Shown: one piece after another, positions 43,296-51,913 of the stretch
How positions within the stretch are numbered: the stretch's first letter is position 1
Layout: each line of letters begins with the position of its first letter
NCBI RefSeq assembly: GCF_036231355.1
Contig: NZ_CP109496.1
Coordinates: 6,696,001-6,760,000, forward strand
Reading direction: 5' to 3'
Length of the DNA: 64,000 nt
Source: Streptomyces sp. NBC_01431
GTDB taxonomy: Bacteria; Actinomycetota; Actinomycetes; Streptomycetales; Streptomycetaceae
Notes under the pieces: generated by a model
Databases searched by the model: none
Told to the model about the DNA's origin: nothing
What the model saw: the letters and a program-made list of their open reading frames with translations, nothing else
Position numbers and translations under genes: made by a program

Positions 43296-43865
43296 ATGAC
43301 GACCGGCACTCCGCCTCCGACAGTTCCCAATCGCTCGCGCGCACGCACCTTCGTACCTCTGGGGATCGCCGCCTGGCTGGTCCTGGAGATCTGGCTGCTC
43401 ACCGTGGTGGCCGGTGCCACCAGCGGCCTCACCGTCGTACTGCTGCTGATCGGCGGCTTCATGCTCGGTGGATACGTCATCAAACGGGCCGGGCGCCGTG
43501 CTTTCAGCAAGCTGACCGAGGCGTTCAAGGAGCAGCAGTCCGGGGCCGCCCCCGCCGCCGCCAAGTCGGGCGGCGAGGGCAACGCTCTGACCATGCTGGG
43601 CGGTCTGCTGCTGATCATCCCCGGCTTCCTCTCGGATGCGGTGGGGCTGCTGTGCCTGGTCCCGCCGGTACGGAAGTTCGCGGTCCGCTACGTCGAGCGC
43701 TCGCTGGACAAGCGGATGCGGACGGCCCCTCCCGGCAGCTTCGGTGACGCCTTCCAGCAGGCCCGCATCCACTACCCGGACGGCAAGGTCGTACCCGGCG
43801 AGGTCATCCGGAACGACGCCCCCGCGCGCGAGGACCGGAGCCCCCGCCCGCCGCTGACTCCCTGA
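43296..43865 (+). CDS. fxsA: FxsA family membrane protein
   Basis: A 189-residue membrane protein with the FxsA pattern: AWLVLEIWLLTVVAGATSGLTVVLLLIGGFMLGGYVIKRAG in the first half, then TMLGGLLLIIPGFLSDAVGLLCLVPPVR. E. coli FxsA relieves phage T7 exclusion by F plasmid when overproduced; the normal role is unknown. ATG at 43296. It ends at the bidirectional terminator shared with rbpA. Confidence 0.88.
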   Translation: MTTGTPPPTVPNRSRARTFVPLGIAAWLVLEIWLLTVVAGATSGLTVVLLLIGGFMLGGYVIKRAGRRAFSKLTEAFKEQQSGAAPAAAKSGGEGNALTMLGGLLLIIPGFLSDAVGLLCLVPPVRKFAVRYVERSLDKRMRTAPPGSFGDAFQQARIHYPDGKVVPGEVIRNDAPAREDRSPRPPLTP

Positions 43866-43884
43866 ACAGCCCAGGCATCACAGG

Positions 43885-43936
43885 CAAAAGCTGAGGGCCG
43901 GTCACACCAGGTGGTGTGACCGGCCCTCAGCTTTTG
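43885..43936. terminator. Bidirectional terminator between fxsA and rbpA
   Basis: A perfect 25-base stem (43885-43909 with 43912-43936) around a GG loop, with AAAA on the left flank and TTTT on the right. It terminates fxsA on the plus strand and rbpA on the minus strand. Confidence 0.92.
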
Positions 43937-43961
43937 TGTGCTGTGTCGCCGAACTGCGCGA

Positions 43962-44336
43962 CTAGGCGGACTTGCGGCTGTCGCGCGGATGCACGGCAAT
44001 GTTCATGGTGCCGGAACGAAGGACCTCCAGCCTCTCGGCCAGAACCTCCTCCAGCTCCTCGCGGGTGCGCCGCTCCATGAGCATGTCCCAGTGCGTACGC
44101 GCGGGCTTGCCCTTCTTCTCTTCAGGGCCGTCGCCGTCCACCAGGAGTGCGGGGGCCCCGCAGACCTTGCACTCCCACTCCGGCGGAATCTCCGCCTCCA
44201 CCGAGAAGGGCATCTCAAAGCGATGTCCCTTCTCGCATGCGTACTCCACGGCCTGGCGCGGGGCCAGATCGATGCCGCGGTCGGTCTCGTAGCTGGTCAC
44301 CACGAGGCGCGTGCCGCGAAGAGCTCGCTCACTCAT
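43962..44336 (-). CDS. rbpA: RNA polymerase-binding protein RbpA
   Basis: A 124-residue actinobacterial transcription factor that binds the SigA/HrdB sigma factor and RNA polymerase and stabilises open promoter complexes. YACEKGHRFEMPF and WECKVCGAPALLV form the zinc-binding core, and the C-terminal helix (WDMLMERRTREELEEVLAERLEVLR) binds sigma. Length and text are those of Streptomyces RbpA. ATG at 44336; a SigR-type promoter lies upstream. Confidence 0.97.
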   Translation of the reverse strand: MSERALRGTRLVVTSYETDRGIDLAPRQAVEYACEKGHRFEMPFSVEAEIPPEWECKVCGAPALLVDGDGPEEKKGKPARTHWDMLMERRTREELEEVLAERLEVLRSGTMNIAVHPRDSRKSA

Positions 44337-44397
44337 GAATCGTGCCTCCCGGGCTTGTCGCCCACAGGACAGGTGTCACTGTCGTCGTCATCCGGTC

Positions 44398-44423
44398 AAC
44401 GTCCGGTCGGCGGTAAAGATTCC
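44398..44423 (-). promoter_or_regulatory. SigR-type promoter of rbpA
   Basis: On the minus strand GGAAT (44423-44419), exactly 18 bases, then GTT (44400-44398). This matches the Streptomyces SigR consensus GGAAT-N18-GTT, and rbpA is an established SigR (disulphide-stress) target. The -10 is 62 bases before the start codon. Confidence 0.85.
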
Positions 44424-44590
44424 CGTTCTGGGTCATGCGTCGCCGTCGTGCCGCCCCTTGTTGTACCCACCAGTGACCGGTTTGTCACATCTGACAGCAG
44501 ATGTCACCCAGCGTCTTCTCTACTTGAGCACGCAGTAACGGTCCGCCTGGCAGGCCAAAGGCGTACACTACCGGCCTTTCACTTCAACGT

Positions 44591-45958
44591 CTAAATCCGC
44601 GCCGGAACAGGGTTTCCGGCGGCGGCGACAGCGGCCCGCACCGGCACCCTGGCGAGCAGCACGAATCCGGCCGCGAAGAACACCACCAGCGAGATGATCG
44701 CATCCCGGTAGCTGCCGGTCAGCTGATACGCGAGACCGAACACCAATGGCCCCAGCCAGCTCAGCCCCCGGTCGCTCATCTCGTAGGCCGAGAAGTACTC
44801 GGCCTCCTTGCCGCTCGGAACCATGTGTGAGAAAAGCGACCTCGACAGGGCCTGGCTGCCGCCGAGTACCGTTCCGATCGCCCCCGCCAGCACGAAGAAG
44901 AGGACCGGGTGACGGGCCGGCAGGAAGAAGCCGACCCCCAGGATCACCGTCCAGACGGCGAGCGAGCCCAGGATCGTGAGCTTCGCCCCGTACGTCTGGG
45001 CAAGGCGCCCCATCCCGAGCGCGCCCGCCACCGCCAGGACCTGCACGAGCAGCACGGCCACGATGAGTGTGTTCTGGTCGAGCCCGAGTTCCTCGGATCC
45101 GTAGATCGAAGCCTGCGAAATCACTGTCTGCACACCGTCGTTGTAGATGAGGTACGCGGCCAGGAAGGCGAGCGTCAGCGGGCGGGCGCGCATGTCCCGC
45201 AGTGTCGCGATCAGCTGCCGCCAGCCCGCGCCGACCTTCCCGTCGGCCGCCGGCCCCGCCACCGCGCGGTCGCGCAGCCGCCTGAGCGGTACGAGGGTGA
45301 ACGCACCCCACCAGATGCCGGCCGACGCCAGACAGATCCGTACCGCCGTCGACTCGGAGACGCCGAAGCCGTCGTGGCCCGAGTAGAGGATCAGGTTGAG
45401 GACGAGGACGCCGGCGCCCGAGGTGTAGCCGAAGGCCCAGCCCCGCGAGGAGACCCGGTCGCGTTCCTCGGGGCCCGCGATCTGCGGCAGATAGGCGTTG
45501 TAGAGGACCATCGACACCGACAGCGAGGCGTTCGCCACGATCAGCAGGACCGCGCCCAGCAGATAGCGGTGCCCGTCCAGGAAGAACATCCCGGCCGTCG
45601 CGGCCGCGCCCGTGTAGGCGGCGGCCGCCAGGAGCGGCTTCTTGCGGCCGCGGCGGTCGGCGGCCGCCCCCACGATCGGCATGAGGACCACCGCGAGGAG
45701 CACCGACGCGGACACGGCGTACGCGAAGAGCGAGCCCGCGCGCACCGGGATCCCCAGCGGACGCACGAACCCGTCGGGGTCCGCCGCCGACTTGGCGATC
45801 GAGGTCAGATAGGGGCCGAGGAACACCGTGAGCACGCTCGTCGAATACACCGAGCAGGCGAAGTCGTAGAAGTACCAGCCGCGTTGTTCCCGTTTGCGGT
45901 CGGCCCGGCTCACCGGCTGTTCCGCCCGGCCCGTGATCTCAGAGATCTCGGCGCTCAT
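44591..45958 (-). CDS. UMF1-family MFS transporter
   Basis: A 455-residue membrane protein with about 12 helices. REQRGWYFYDFACSVYSTSVLTVFLGPYLTSIA is the opening of the UMF1 (Atg22-like) family, and ADRRGRKKPLLAAA the MFS loop motif. Fungal Atg22 exports amino acids from vacuoles; bacterial substrates are unknown. ATG at 45958. The GDPD and YczE genes read in the same direction upstream, with a 48-base gap. Confidence 0.87.
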   Translation of the reverse strand: MSAEISEITGRAEQPVSRADRKREQRGWYFYDFACSVYSTSVLTVFLGPYLTSIAKSAADPDGFVRPLGIPVRAGSLFAYAVSASVLLAVVLMPIVGAAADRRGRKKPLLAAAAYTGAAATAGMFFLDGHRYLLGAVLLIVANASLSVSMVLYNAYLPQIAGPEERDRVSSRGWAFGYTSGAGVLVLNLILYSGHDGFGVSESTAVRICLASAGIWWGAFTLVPLRRLRDRAVAGPAADGKVGAGWRQLIATLRDMRARPLTLAFLAAYLIYNDGVQTVISQASIYGSEELGLDQNTLIVAVLLVQVLAVAGALGMGRLAQTYGAKLTILGSLAVWTVILGVGFFLPARHPVLFFVLAGAIGTVLGGSQALSRSLFSHMVPSGKEAEYFSAYEMSDRGLSWLGPLVFGLAYQLTGSYRDAIISLVVFFAAGFVLLARVPVRAAVAAAGNPVPARI

Positions 45959-46006
45959 CCCGCGTCCCCCCGCTCGTGGCCGTACGCGAGCGGGGGCCGC
46001 GGGGGG

Positions 46007-46771
46007 TCAGTGCCAGACTCCCCGGTCGGTCAGTACCGTGCGCAGTGTCTCCAGATGATCGGTCATGATGCCATCCACACCAAGGTCGAGAAGAGCTCTC
46101 ATCCGATCGGGATCGTTGACCGTCCAGACGTGGACCTGCAGGCCGAGCGCGTGCGCGGTCCGCACGAAGCGGTGGTCGACCACCGGGATGCCGCTCTGGC
46201 GCTCGGGCACTTGCGCGCTGACGGCGCCCGGCCGCAGCGGCACCCGAATCCCGTAGGAGCGCAGCCGCAGCGCCGCGACCCCGCGCACGCCGTACGACGT
46301 GGCAAGGCGCGGCCCCGCGAGCCGGTGCGCCCGCGCGACCCGGGCCTCCGAGAACGAGCCGACGCAGACCCGGTCCCAGGTGCCGGTGCGTCGGATCAGG
46401 TCCACCAGCGGGGCGAGCGCGGACTCGGCCTTGAGGTCGACGTTCCAGCGGGCCTGCGGGAAGGCCTCCAGGAGTTCCTCGAACAGCGGCAGCGGCTCAC
46501 GGCCGGCCACCCGGGCCCGCCGCACCTCGGCCCAGGGCAGCTCGGCGATCCTTCCCCCGGCGTCGGTGACGCGGTCGAGTGTCGGGTCGTGGAAGGCGAC
46601 CAGGCGCCCGTCGGACGTGGTGTGCACATCGGTCTCGAAGTATCGGTAGCCCGCCGCGGCCGCCCGTGCGAAGGCGGCCGCGGTGTTCTCGATGCCGTCC
46701 GCCGCCCCGCCGCGGTGGGCGAAGGGGATCGGCATCGGGTGGTCCAGATAGGGGTGGCGTACGCGAGTCAC
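46007..46771 (-). CDS. Glycerophosphodiester phosphodiesterase
   Basis: A 254-residue TIM-barrel enzyme that splits glycerophosphodiesters to sn-glycerol 3-phosphate and an alcohol. FAHRGGAADGIENTAAAF (catalytic histidine, glutamate/asparagine), YFETDVHTTSDGRLVAFHDPTLDRVTD (metal glutamate and second histidine) and VDLKAESA are all present. No signal peptide, so cytoplasmic. GTG start, overlapping the YczE stop by GTGA. Confidence 0.93.
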   Translation of the reverse strand: MTRVRHPYLDHPMPIPFAHRGGAADGIENTAAAFARAAAAGYRYFETDVHTTSDGRLVAFHDPTLDRVTDAGGRIAELPWAEVRRARVAGREPLPLFEELLEAFPQARWNVDLKAESALAPLVDLIRRTGTWDRVCVGSFSEARVARAHRLAGPRLATSYGVRGVAALRLRSYGIRVPLRPGAVSAQVPERQSGIPVVDHRFVRTAHALGLQVHVWTVNDPDRMRALLDLGVDGIMTDHLETLRTVLTDRGVWH

Positions 46772-47457
46772 CCGGGAAGTATGGCGCGCTCCGGTGTCGC
46801 CCCCGCGACGACCGCGCTTCCCGCGGGCGGCGGGGACGTGACGGTGGGGCCGGACGCGCCCTCGCGGGCCGGTTCGGGGATCGCGAAGACGCGGAGGAAG
46901 AACTGGGCGAGCGGCCCGATCGACAGCGCGTAGAGGACTGTCCCGATGCCGAGCGAGCCGCCGAGCAGGAAGCCGCTCGCCACGACGACCACCTCAAGTC
47001 CCGTGCGCACGAGCCGAATTGAGCGGCCGGTCGCCTTGTGCAGGCCAGTCATCAGCCCATCCCGCGGCCCGGGGCCGAAGCGGGCCGAGATGTAGAGGCC
47101 GGTCGCCACGCCGTTGCAGACGATGGCCCCGGCCATGAGCGGAACCTGGGCGAGCAGACCGTGTGCGTCCGGCACGACGGCGAGCGTTCCGTCCATGAAG
47201 ACGCCGATCGCGAAGACATTGGAGACGGTGCCGAGTCCCGGCCGCTGCCGGATCGGGATCCACAGCAGCAGGACCGCCGCGCCGACGATGATGGATACGA
47301 CACCGATGGAGAGGCCGGTGTGCCGGGCGAGACCCTGGTGCAGCACTCCCCACGGTTCGAGGCCGAGCCCCGCGCGGACGAGCAGCCCGGAGCTGACGCC
47401 GTACAACGCGAGGCCGACATAGAGCTGCAGCAGCCTCCGCGTGAGGTGCGTGGACAA
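46768..47457 (-). CDS. YczE/YitT-type integral membrane protein
   Basis: A 229-residue membrane protein with about five helices. RLLQLYVGLALYGVSSGLLVRAGLGLEPWGVLHQGLARHTG is the YczE opening, and FGPGPRDGLMTGLHKATG the conserved loop. Members commonly sit beside, and are controlled by, a MocR regulator, as here. TTG start at 47457 with GGGGG upstream; the long open frame further upstream crosses the operator repeats and is rejected. Function unknown; transport of a small molecule is suspected. Confidence 0.82.
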   Translation of the reverse strand: MSTHLTRRLLQLYVGLALYGVSSGLLVRAGLGLEPWGVLHQGLARHTGLSIGVVSIIVGAAVLLLWIPIRQRPGLGTVSNVFAIGVFMDGTLAVVPDAHGLLAQVPLMAGAIVCNGVATGLYISARFGPGPRDGLMTGLHKATGRSIRLVRTGLEVVVVASGFLLGGSLGIGTVLYALSIGPLAQFFLRVFAIPEPAREGASGPTVTSPPPAGSAVVAGATPERAILPG

Positions 47458-47488
47458 GGTGATGCCCCCTGGATGGATCCTGTGTGGT

Positions 47489-47572
47489 GGAAGTGGACTG
47501 ACCCATGACACTCTGTGGCGGGGAAATGGACTCCGACCATGGCCAATTCGAGGAAGGTGGACTGACTTCATG
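47489..47572. promoter_or_regulatory. Three direct repeats, MocR operator
   Basis: GGAAGTGGACTGACCCATG (47489-47507), GGAAATGGACTCCGACCATG (47522-47541) and GGAAGGTGGACTGACTTCATG (47552-47572) are near copies. Their TGGACT cores are 33 and 31 bases apart, about three helical turns each. AAGTGGACT resembles the known PdxR/MocR binding word. The third repeat overlaps the mocR start codon, which suggests autorepression. Confidence 0.7.
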
Positions 47573-49075
47573 GCTCAGTGGACCTCGGCGATCGGGCCGG
47601 CCCAGCTCGCCCGTCAGCTCAAGGCGCAGCAGCCCCGCCCGGCCGGTGCGGGGCTGCGCAAACCGCCCGCCTACCGGGCGCTGGCCGACGGCATCCGGCT
47701 GCTCGTTCTCGAAGGCCGGGTCCCGGCCGCCGCCCGGCTGCCCGCCGAGCGCGAACTGGCCCTCGCCCTGTCGGTGAGCCGCACGACGGTCGCCGCCGCC
47801 TACGAGGCGCTGCGCGCCGAGGGCTTCCTCGAATCAAGACGCGGCGCCGGCAGCTGGACCGCCGTGCCCGCCGGGCACCCGCTGCCCGGCCGCGGCCTCG
47901 AACCGCTCCCGCCCGAGCAACTCGGCTCGATGATCGACCTGGGCTGCGCGGCCCTGCCCGCCCCCGAGCCCTGGCTGACCCGGGCGGTGCAGGGCGCGCT
48001 GGAAGAGCTCCCGCCGTACGCGCACACCCATGGCGACTACCCGGCCGGGCTGCCTGCCCTGCGCCAGATGCTCGCCGAGCGCTACACCGCGCGCGGCATC
48101 CCGACGATGCCGGAGCAGATCATGGTGACGACGGGTGCGATGGGTGCGATGGACGCCATCTGCCATCTGTTCGCCGGTCGCGGTGAACGCGTCGCCGTCG
48201 AATCGCCCTCGTACGCCAACATCCTTCAGCTCATGCGCGAGGCGGGCGCCCGCCTGGTGCCCATCGCCATGGCGGAGGGGCTGACCGGCTGGGACCTGCC
48301 GCGCTGGCGCCAGGTGCTCAGGGACGCCGCGCCCCGGCTCGCCTACGTCGTCGCCGACTTCCACAACCCCACCGGCGCGCTCGCCGACGAGGACCAGCGG
48401 CGCCAGCTGGTGGACGCCGCCCGCTCGGCCGGAACCGTGCTCGTCGTAGACGAGACGATGAGCGAGCTGTGGCTCGACGAGGACGTGGACATGCCGCGCC
48501 CGGTCTGCGCGTTCGACCCGGCCGGGGCCACGGTGCTCACGGTTGGCTCGGCGAGCAAGGCGTTCTGGGCGGGCATGCGCATCGGCTGGGTGCGGGCCGC
48601 CCCCGACGTCATCCGTTCCCTCGTCGCGGCCCGCGCGTACGCCGATCTGGGCACCCCGGTGCTGGAGCAGCTGGCCGTCAACTGGCTTATGGCGACGGGT
48701 GGTTGGGAGCAGGCCGTCGACATCCGCCGGGCCCAGGCCCGCGAGAACCGCGACGCGCTGGTCGCGGCGGTGCGCCGGGAGCTCCCCGACTGGGAGTTCC
48801 ACGTGCCACACGGCGGCCTCACCCTGTGGGTCCGCACGGGCGGTCTCTCGGGATCCCGCCTGGCCGAGGTCGGCGAACGGGTCGGCGTACGGGTGCCTTC
48901 CGGACCCCGCTTCGGCGTCGACGGCGCCTTCGAAGGCTACGTCCGGCTGCCGTTCACGGTGGGCGGCCCGGTCGCCGAGGAAGCCGCGGTACGGCTCGCG
49001 GCGGCGGCCCGGCTGGTGGAGACGGGCGGCGGCTCGGGGAGCGCGGAGCCGCCGCCGCGGACGTTCGTGGCCTGA
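47570..49075 (+). CDS. MocR-type GntR/aminotransferase-fold transcriptional regulator
   Basis: A 501-residue regulator. A GntR winged helix (LADGIRLLVLEGRVPAAARLPAERELALALSVSRTTVAAAYEALRAEG, about 40-90) is joined to a fold-type-I aminotransferase domain (from about 130) that binds pyridoxal phosphate. Key points are DFHNPTGALAD and VGSASKAFWAGMRIGW, where the lysine would hold PLP. MocR proteins use PLP or an amino-acid adduct as effector. ATG at 47570. Divergent from the YczE gene, with three operator repeats between. Confidence 0.9.
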   Translation: MAQWTSAIGPAQLARQLKAQQPRPAGAGLRKPPAYRALADGIRLLVLEGRVPAAARLPAERELALALSVSRTTVAAAYEALRAEGFLESRRGAGSWTAVPAGHPLPGRGLEPLPPEQLGSMIDLGCAALPAPEPWLTRAVQGALEELPPYAHTHGDYPAGLPALRQMLAERYTARGIPTMPEQIMVTTGAMGAMDAICHLFAGRGERVAVESPSYANILQLMREAGARLVPIAMAEGLTGWDLPRWRQVLRDAAPRLAYVVADFHNPTGALADEDQRRQLVDAARSAGTVLVVDETMSELWLDEDVDMPRPVCAFDPAGATVLTVGSASKAFWAGMRIGWVRAAPDVIRSLVAARAYADLGTPVLEQLAVNWLMATGGWEQAVDIRRAQARENRDALVAAVRRELPDWEFHVPHGGLTLWVRTGGLSGSRLAEVGERVGVRVPSGPRFGVDGAFEGYVRLPFTVGGPVAEEAAVRLAAAARLVETGGGSGSAEPPPRTFVA

Positions 49076-49148
49076 GGGTGTGGGGCGGGGCTGAGGGTCC
49101 AACGGCCCAGCGGATCCCGAAATGTGTCGGACGCGGAGGCCCGATCCG

Positions 49149-50714
49149 TCACCCCTCCGCCGGAACCGCCTCCACCGGCGGTGTCTCCCGGGAGGTCGCC
49201 TCCACCGGCACGTCGCGGGCGGGCAGCAGGTCCAGGACCGCCTGGCGATGGGCTTCCGTCGTCGCGTCGTCGTACGGGTCGGGGGTGGCGGGGACCTGGA
49301 GCCGCAGGACCGGTCCCGTGCCCAGGCGGGCGTAGCCGCGGCCCGGCGGGACGTCGGGGGTGGGGGTGGTGTGCGGCGGGGTGCCGAGGACCGACTCGAC
49401 CTGGGCCAGGGACGCGGGGCCGAGGACGACGCGGGCCCGGGTGTGGGAGCGTACGGGCTCGGTCAGATCGTCCAGGGTGTCGAACTGTTCCGCGACGACC
49501 ACCGTCACCCCGGCCGCCCGGCCGTGCCGGAGCGGGACCTGGAGCAGGTGCTGCGGGTCGGTGCGGCCGTCGGCCGCGGCCAGGTCGGCGAAGACGCTGG
49601 GGCGGTCGAGGAGGATCCACAGCGGCCGCTTGGTGTCCTCGGGAGCCGGGTGGCCGGCCTGGCGGGCCCGGTTGGCGCAGATCAGGCGCCGCTCGGTCTC
49701 GTGCGAGGCCCACTCCAGGGTGGCCAGCGCCCCGGCGAGCCCGCATTCTACGGCGAGGACGCCCGAGCGGCCCGTCAGGCAGGCGTACTCCCCGGTGCCG
49801 CTGCCCTCGACGATCAGCACGTCGCCGTCCTTGAGGGCCTGGAGGGCGATGGAGCGGAGCAGGGTCGTGGTGCCCGTGCCGGGCCGGCCGACGACCAGGA
49901 GGTGGGGCTCGGTGGAGCGCGGCCCGGTGCGCCAGACCACCGGCGGGGCGTCGTGGCTCCCGTCGCCCGCGATCACCGGAACGGTGCGCCGCACGGCGTC
50001 GGCGTCGGTGAAGCCGAGGACGGTCTCGCCGGGGGAGGTCACGAAGCGCTGGGCGGCGATCGAGGTGGGCAGCGCGTCCAGGACGCTCATGACGAGCTGG
50101 TTGCCCTCCTCGTCCCAGGCGAAGTGGTATTCGCGGCCACGGCCCGACTTGGCGTGCAGGAGTTGCTCGATACGGGCGCGCGAGGCGGCCTCGCCGTCGG
50201 TGAAGTACGCCGGGTAGCGCACCCGGAGCCGGGTCGGGCGGCCGCTGTCGTCGAACTCGTGGTCGCTGAAGGCCTTGTCCCACTCGCCGCCGTGGGAGAA
50301 CAGCGGGGCCGGGTCCTCCGGTACGGAGAAATACGGCACGAGTGCCTCGTAGAGGGACTGGAGCCGGGCGAGCTCCGCCTCGTCGGGACCCGTCTTGACG
50401 ACCGGTTTCTCGCGGCCCTTCCAGGCGGCCGCGCCCATCACCGTGATCAGGGCGAGCAGCGGCCCGTACGGAATGAGCGCGACGACCAGGACCACGGCCG
50501 CCGTCAGGAACAGCGCGGGACCACGCCGTTCCTTGGGGGTGGCGGCCCATTTGGCGCGCAGGGCGGCGCCGATCACCCGCAGGCCGCGGGTGATCGTGAT
50601 GAGCGGATGAAGGACGTCGGTGGCGCTGTCGGCGGCCGTGCGCGCGATTTCGCGGCTGCGAGCGATCGGTGCGCTGTAGCTGCTCAGAATGCGGGGGAGC
50701 GGTCGCCGGGCCAC
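49149..50714 (-). CDS. TraB/FtsK-like membrane-anchored ATPase
   Basis: A 521-residue ATP/GTP-binding protein. An N-terminal helix pair (ALFLTAAVVLVVALIPYGPLLALITVMGAAAW, about 60-90) anchors it. The ATPase domain has Walker A VVGRPGTGTTTLL near residue 270, DVLIVEGSG, and the Walker-B-like PLWILLDRPSVF near 365. The form is that of conjugation/FtsK-type motors of actinomycete integrative elements, but the C-terminal DNA-recognition part is short. GTG at 50714 with AGGAG in front. A 64-residue membrane protein precedes it, as in such elements. Confidence 0.75.
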   Translation of the reverse strand: MARRPLPRILSSYSAPIARSREIARTAADSATDVLHPLITITRGLRVIGAALRAKWAATPKERRGPALFLTAAVVLVVALIPYGPLLALITVMGAAAWKGREKPVVKTGPDEAELARLQSLYEALVPYFSVPEDPAPLFSHGGEWDKAFSDHEFDDSGRPTRLRVRYPAYFTDGEAASRARIEQLLHAKSGRGREYHFAWDEEGNQLVMSVLDALPTSIAAQRFVTSPGETVLGFTDADAVRRTVPVIAGDGSHDAPPVVWRTGPRSTEPHLLVVGRPGTGTTTLLRSIALQALKDGDVLIVEGSGTGEYACLTGRSGVLAVECGLAGALATLEWASHETERRLICANRARQAGHPAPEDTKRPLWILLDRPSVFADLAAADGRTDPQHLLQVPLRHGRAAGVTVVVAEQFDTLDDLTEPVRSHTRARVVLGPASLAQVESVLGTPPHTTPTPDVPPGRGYARLGTGPVLRLQVPATPDPYDDATTEAHRQAVLDLLPARDVPVEATSRETPPVEAVPAEG

Positions 50715-50763
50715 GTCGTTCTCCTGGTGTCGATTGTGCAGTTGTGCGCAGGACAGCGGGAAT

Positions 50764-50958
50764 TCAGAACTTGATCCCGCCCAGCAGACCGGCGAGGCTC
50801 GCGCCTCCCGCCGTGATGCTCGGGGCGATCGCGGTGCCGGCGAGGTAGAAGCCGAAGAGCGCGCAGACGAACGCGTGCGAGGCCTTGAGCCCGTCTTTGC
50901 GGAAGAAGAGGAAGACGATGATTCCGAGCAGCACCACACCTGAGATGGAAAGGATCAT
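50764..50958 (-). CDS. Small two-helix membrane protein (Spd-like)
   Basis: A 64-residue protein that is almost entirely two membrane helices separated by a short basic loop (FFRKDGLKASHAFVC). The second helix FGFYLAGTAIAPSIT has the ASHAxVCALFGFYLA pattern I recall from small spread-type proteins of actinomycete integrative elements. ATG with AGGAG in front; 49 bases before the ATPase gene and surely co-transcribed. Confidence 0.7.
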   Translation of the reverse strand: MILSISGVVLLGIIVFLFFRKDGLKASHAFVCALFGFYLAGTAIAPSITAGGASLAGLLGGIKF

Positions 50959-51254
50959 TTCGGGATCTCCTGGTTGTCGGGACAGTCACCATGAGTCCTT
51001 CCAGGCTCACAGGAAGTATCTATGCGATAAAAGGTGCGAATGGGTGAAACATCCCCAATTTCACTGGGGTGGCGGATACGAAAAGCCGACCGGAGCGGGA
51101 CACTGTGCGCCCACCATCGCGGAACTCGTCACTCCCGGTGATCTTTGCCGCCGACCGGCCGCCTCATGTCGGCCGCTGGCCAGTACCCTGTCGATTCACT
51201 CGTACGGCGCAGTTGCCGCGCGGGTTTGTTCCGTTGCCCCGTAAGGAGTTTTCG

Positions 51255-51647
51255 ATGAGTGAGGAACTCGATCCCGAGGTGGTCGAGCTGGCGTCCAAGG
51301 TCTTCGACCTGGCTCGCCACGGAGACGCCGAAGCGCTCGCCGCGTACGTCGACGCCGGGGTGCCCGTGAACCTCACCAACGACCGCGGGGACTCCCTCGT
51401 CATGCTCGCCGCCTACCACGGGCATGCCGAGGCGGTGAGCGCCCTGCTCGCCCGCGGCGCCGACGCCGACCGCGCCAACGACCGCGGCCAGACCCCGCTC
51501 GCCGGTGCCGTCTTCAAGGGTGAGGACGCGGTGATCAAGGCCCTGCTCGCCGGCGGAGCCGATCCTTCCGCCGGGACGCCCTCCGCGGTCGACACCGCCC
51601 GGATGTTCGGCAAGGCGGAGCTGCTCGCGCTGTTCGGCGCCAACTGA
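51255..51647 (+). CDS. Ankyrin-repeat protein
   Basis: A 130-residue cytoplasmic protein with three to four ankyrin repeats (DAEALAAYVDAGVPVNLTN, DSLVMLAAYHGHAEAVSALLARGADADRAN, QTPLAGAVFKGEDAVIKALLAGGADP, then AVDTARMFGKAELLALF). It is a protein-binding scaffold with no other domain. ATG at 51255 with AAGGAG. Partner unknown. Confidence 0.87.
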   Translation: MSEELDPEVVELASKVFDLARHGDAEALAAYVDAGVPVNLTNDRGDSLVMLAAYHGHAEAVSALLARGADADRANDRGQTPLAGAVFKGEDAVIKALLAGGADPSAGTPSAVDTARMFGKAELLALFGAN

Positions 51648-51913
51648 GCGTCCACCAACCGTTTACGGGGGATCCACCGAAGAGCCCGCGGAGAGGGGCG
51701 CCGTAAATGTGGTCGCGATGGCGAAATGGCTGGGTCATCATGACGTCGAACCCCTACATCGGGGGCAGGGTCCCTCCATCGGGGACCGCGACGAGAGGCA
51801 GGACAATGGTCTACACCAAGCAGAAGACAGCGGGCGGCCCAACATGTTGCTGCGCGGCCTAGGGCAAGGCACGAATCCCGGTTGCGTCGACAGCTTGATG
51901 TGAGGCTATTTCC

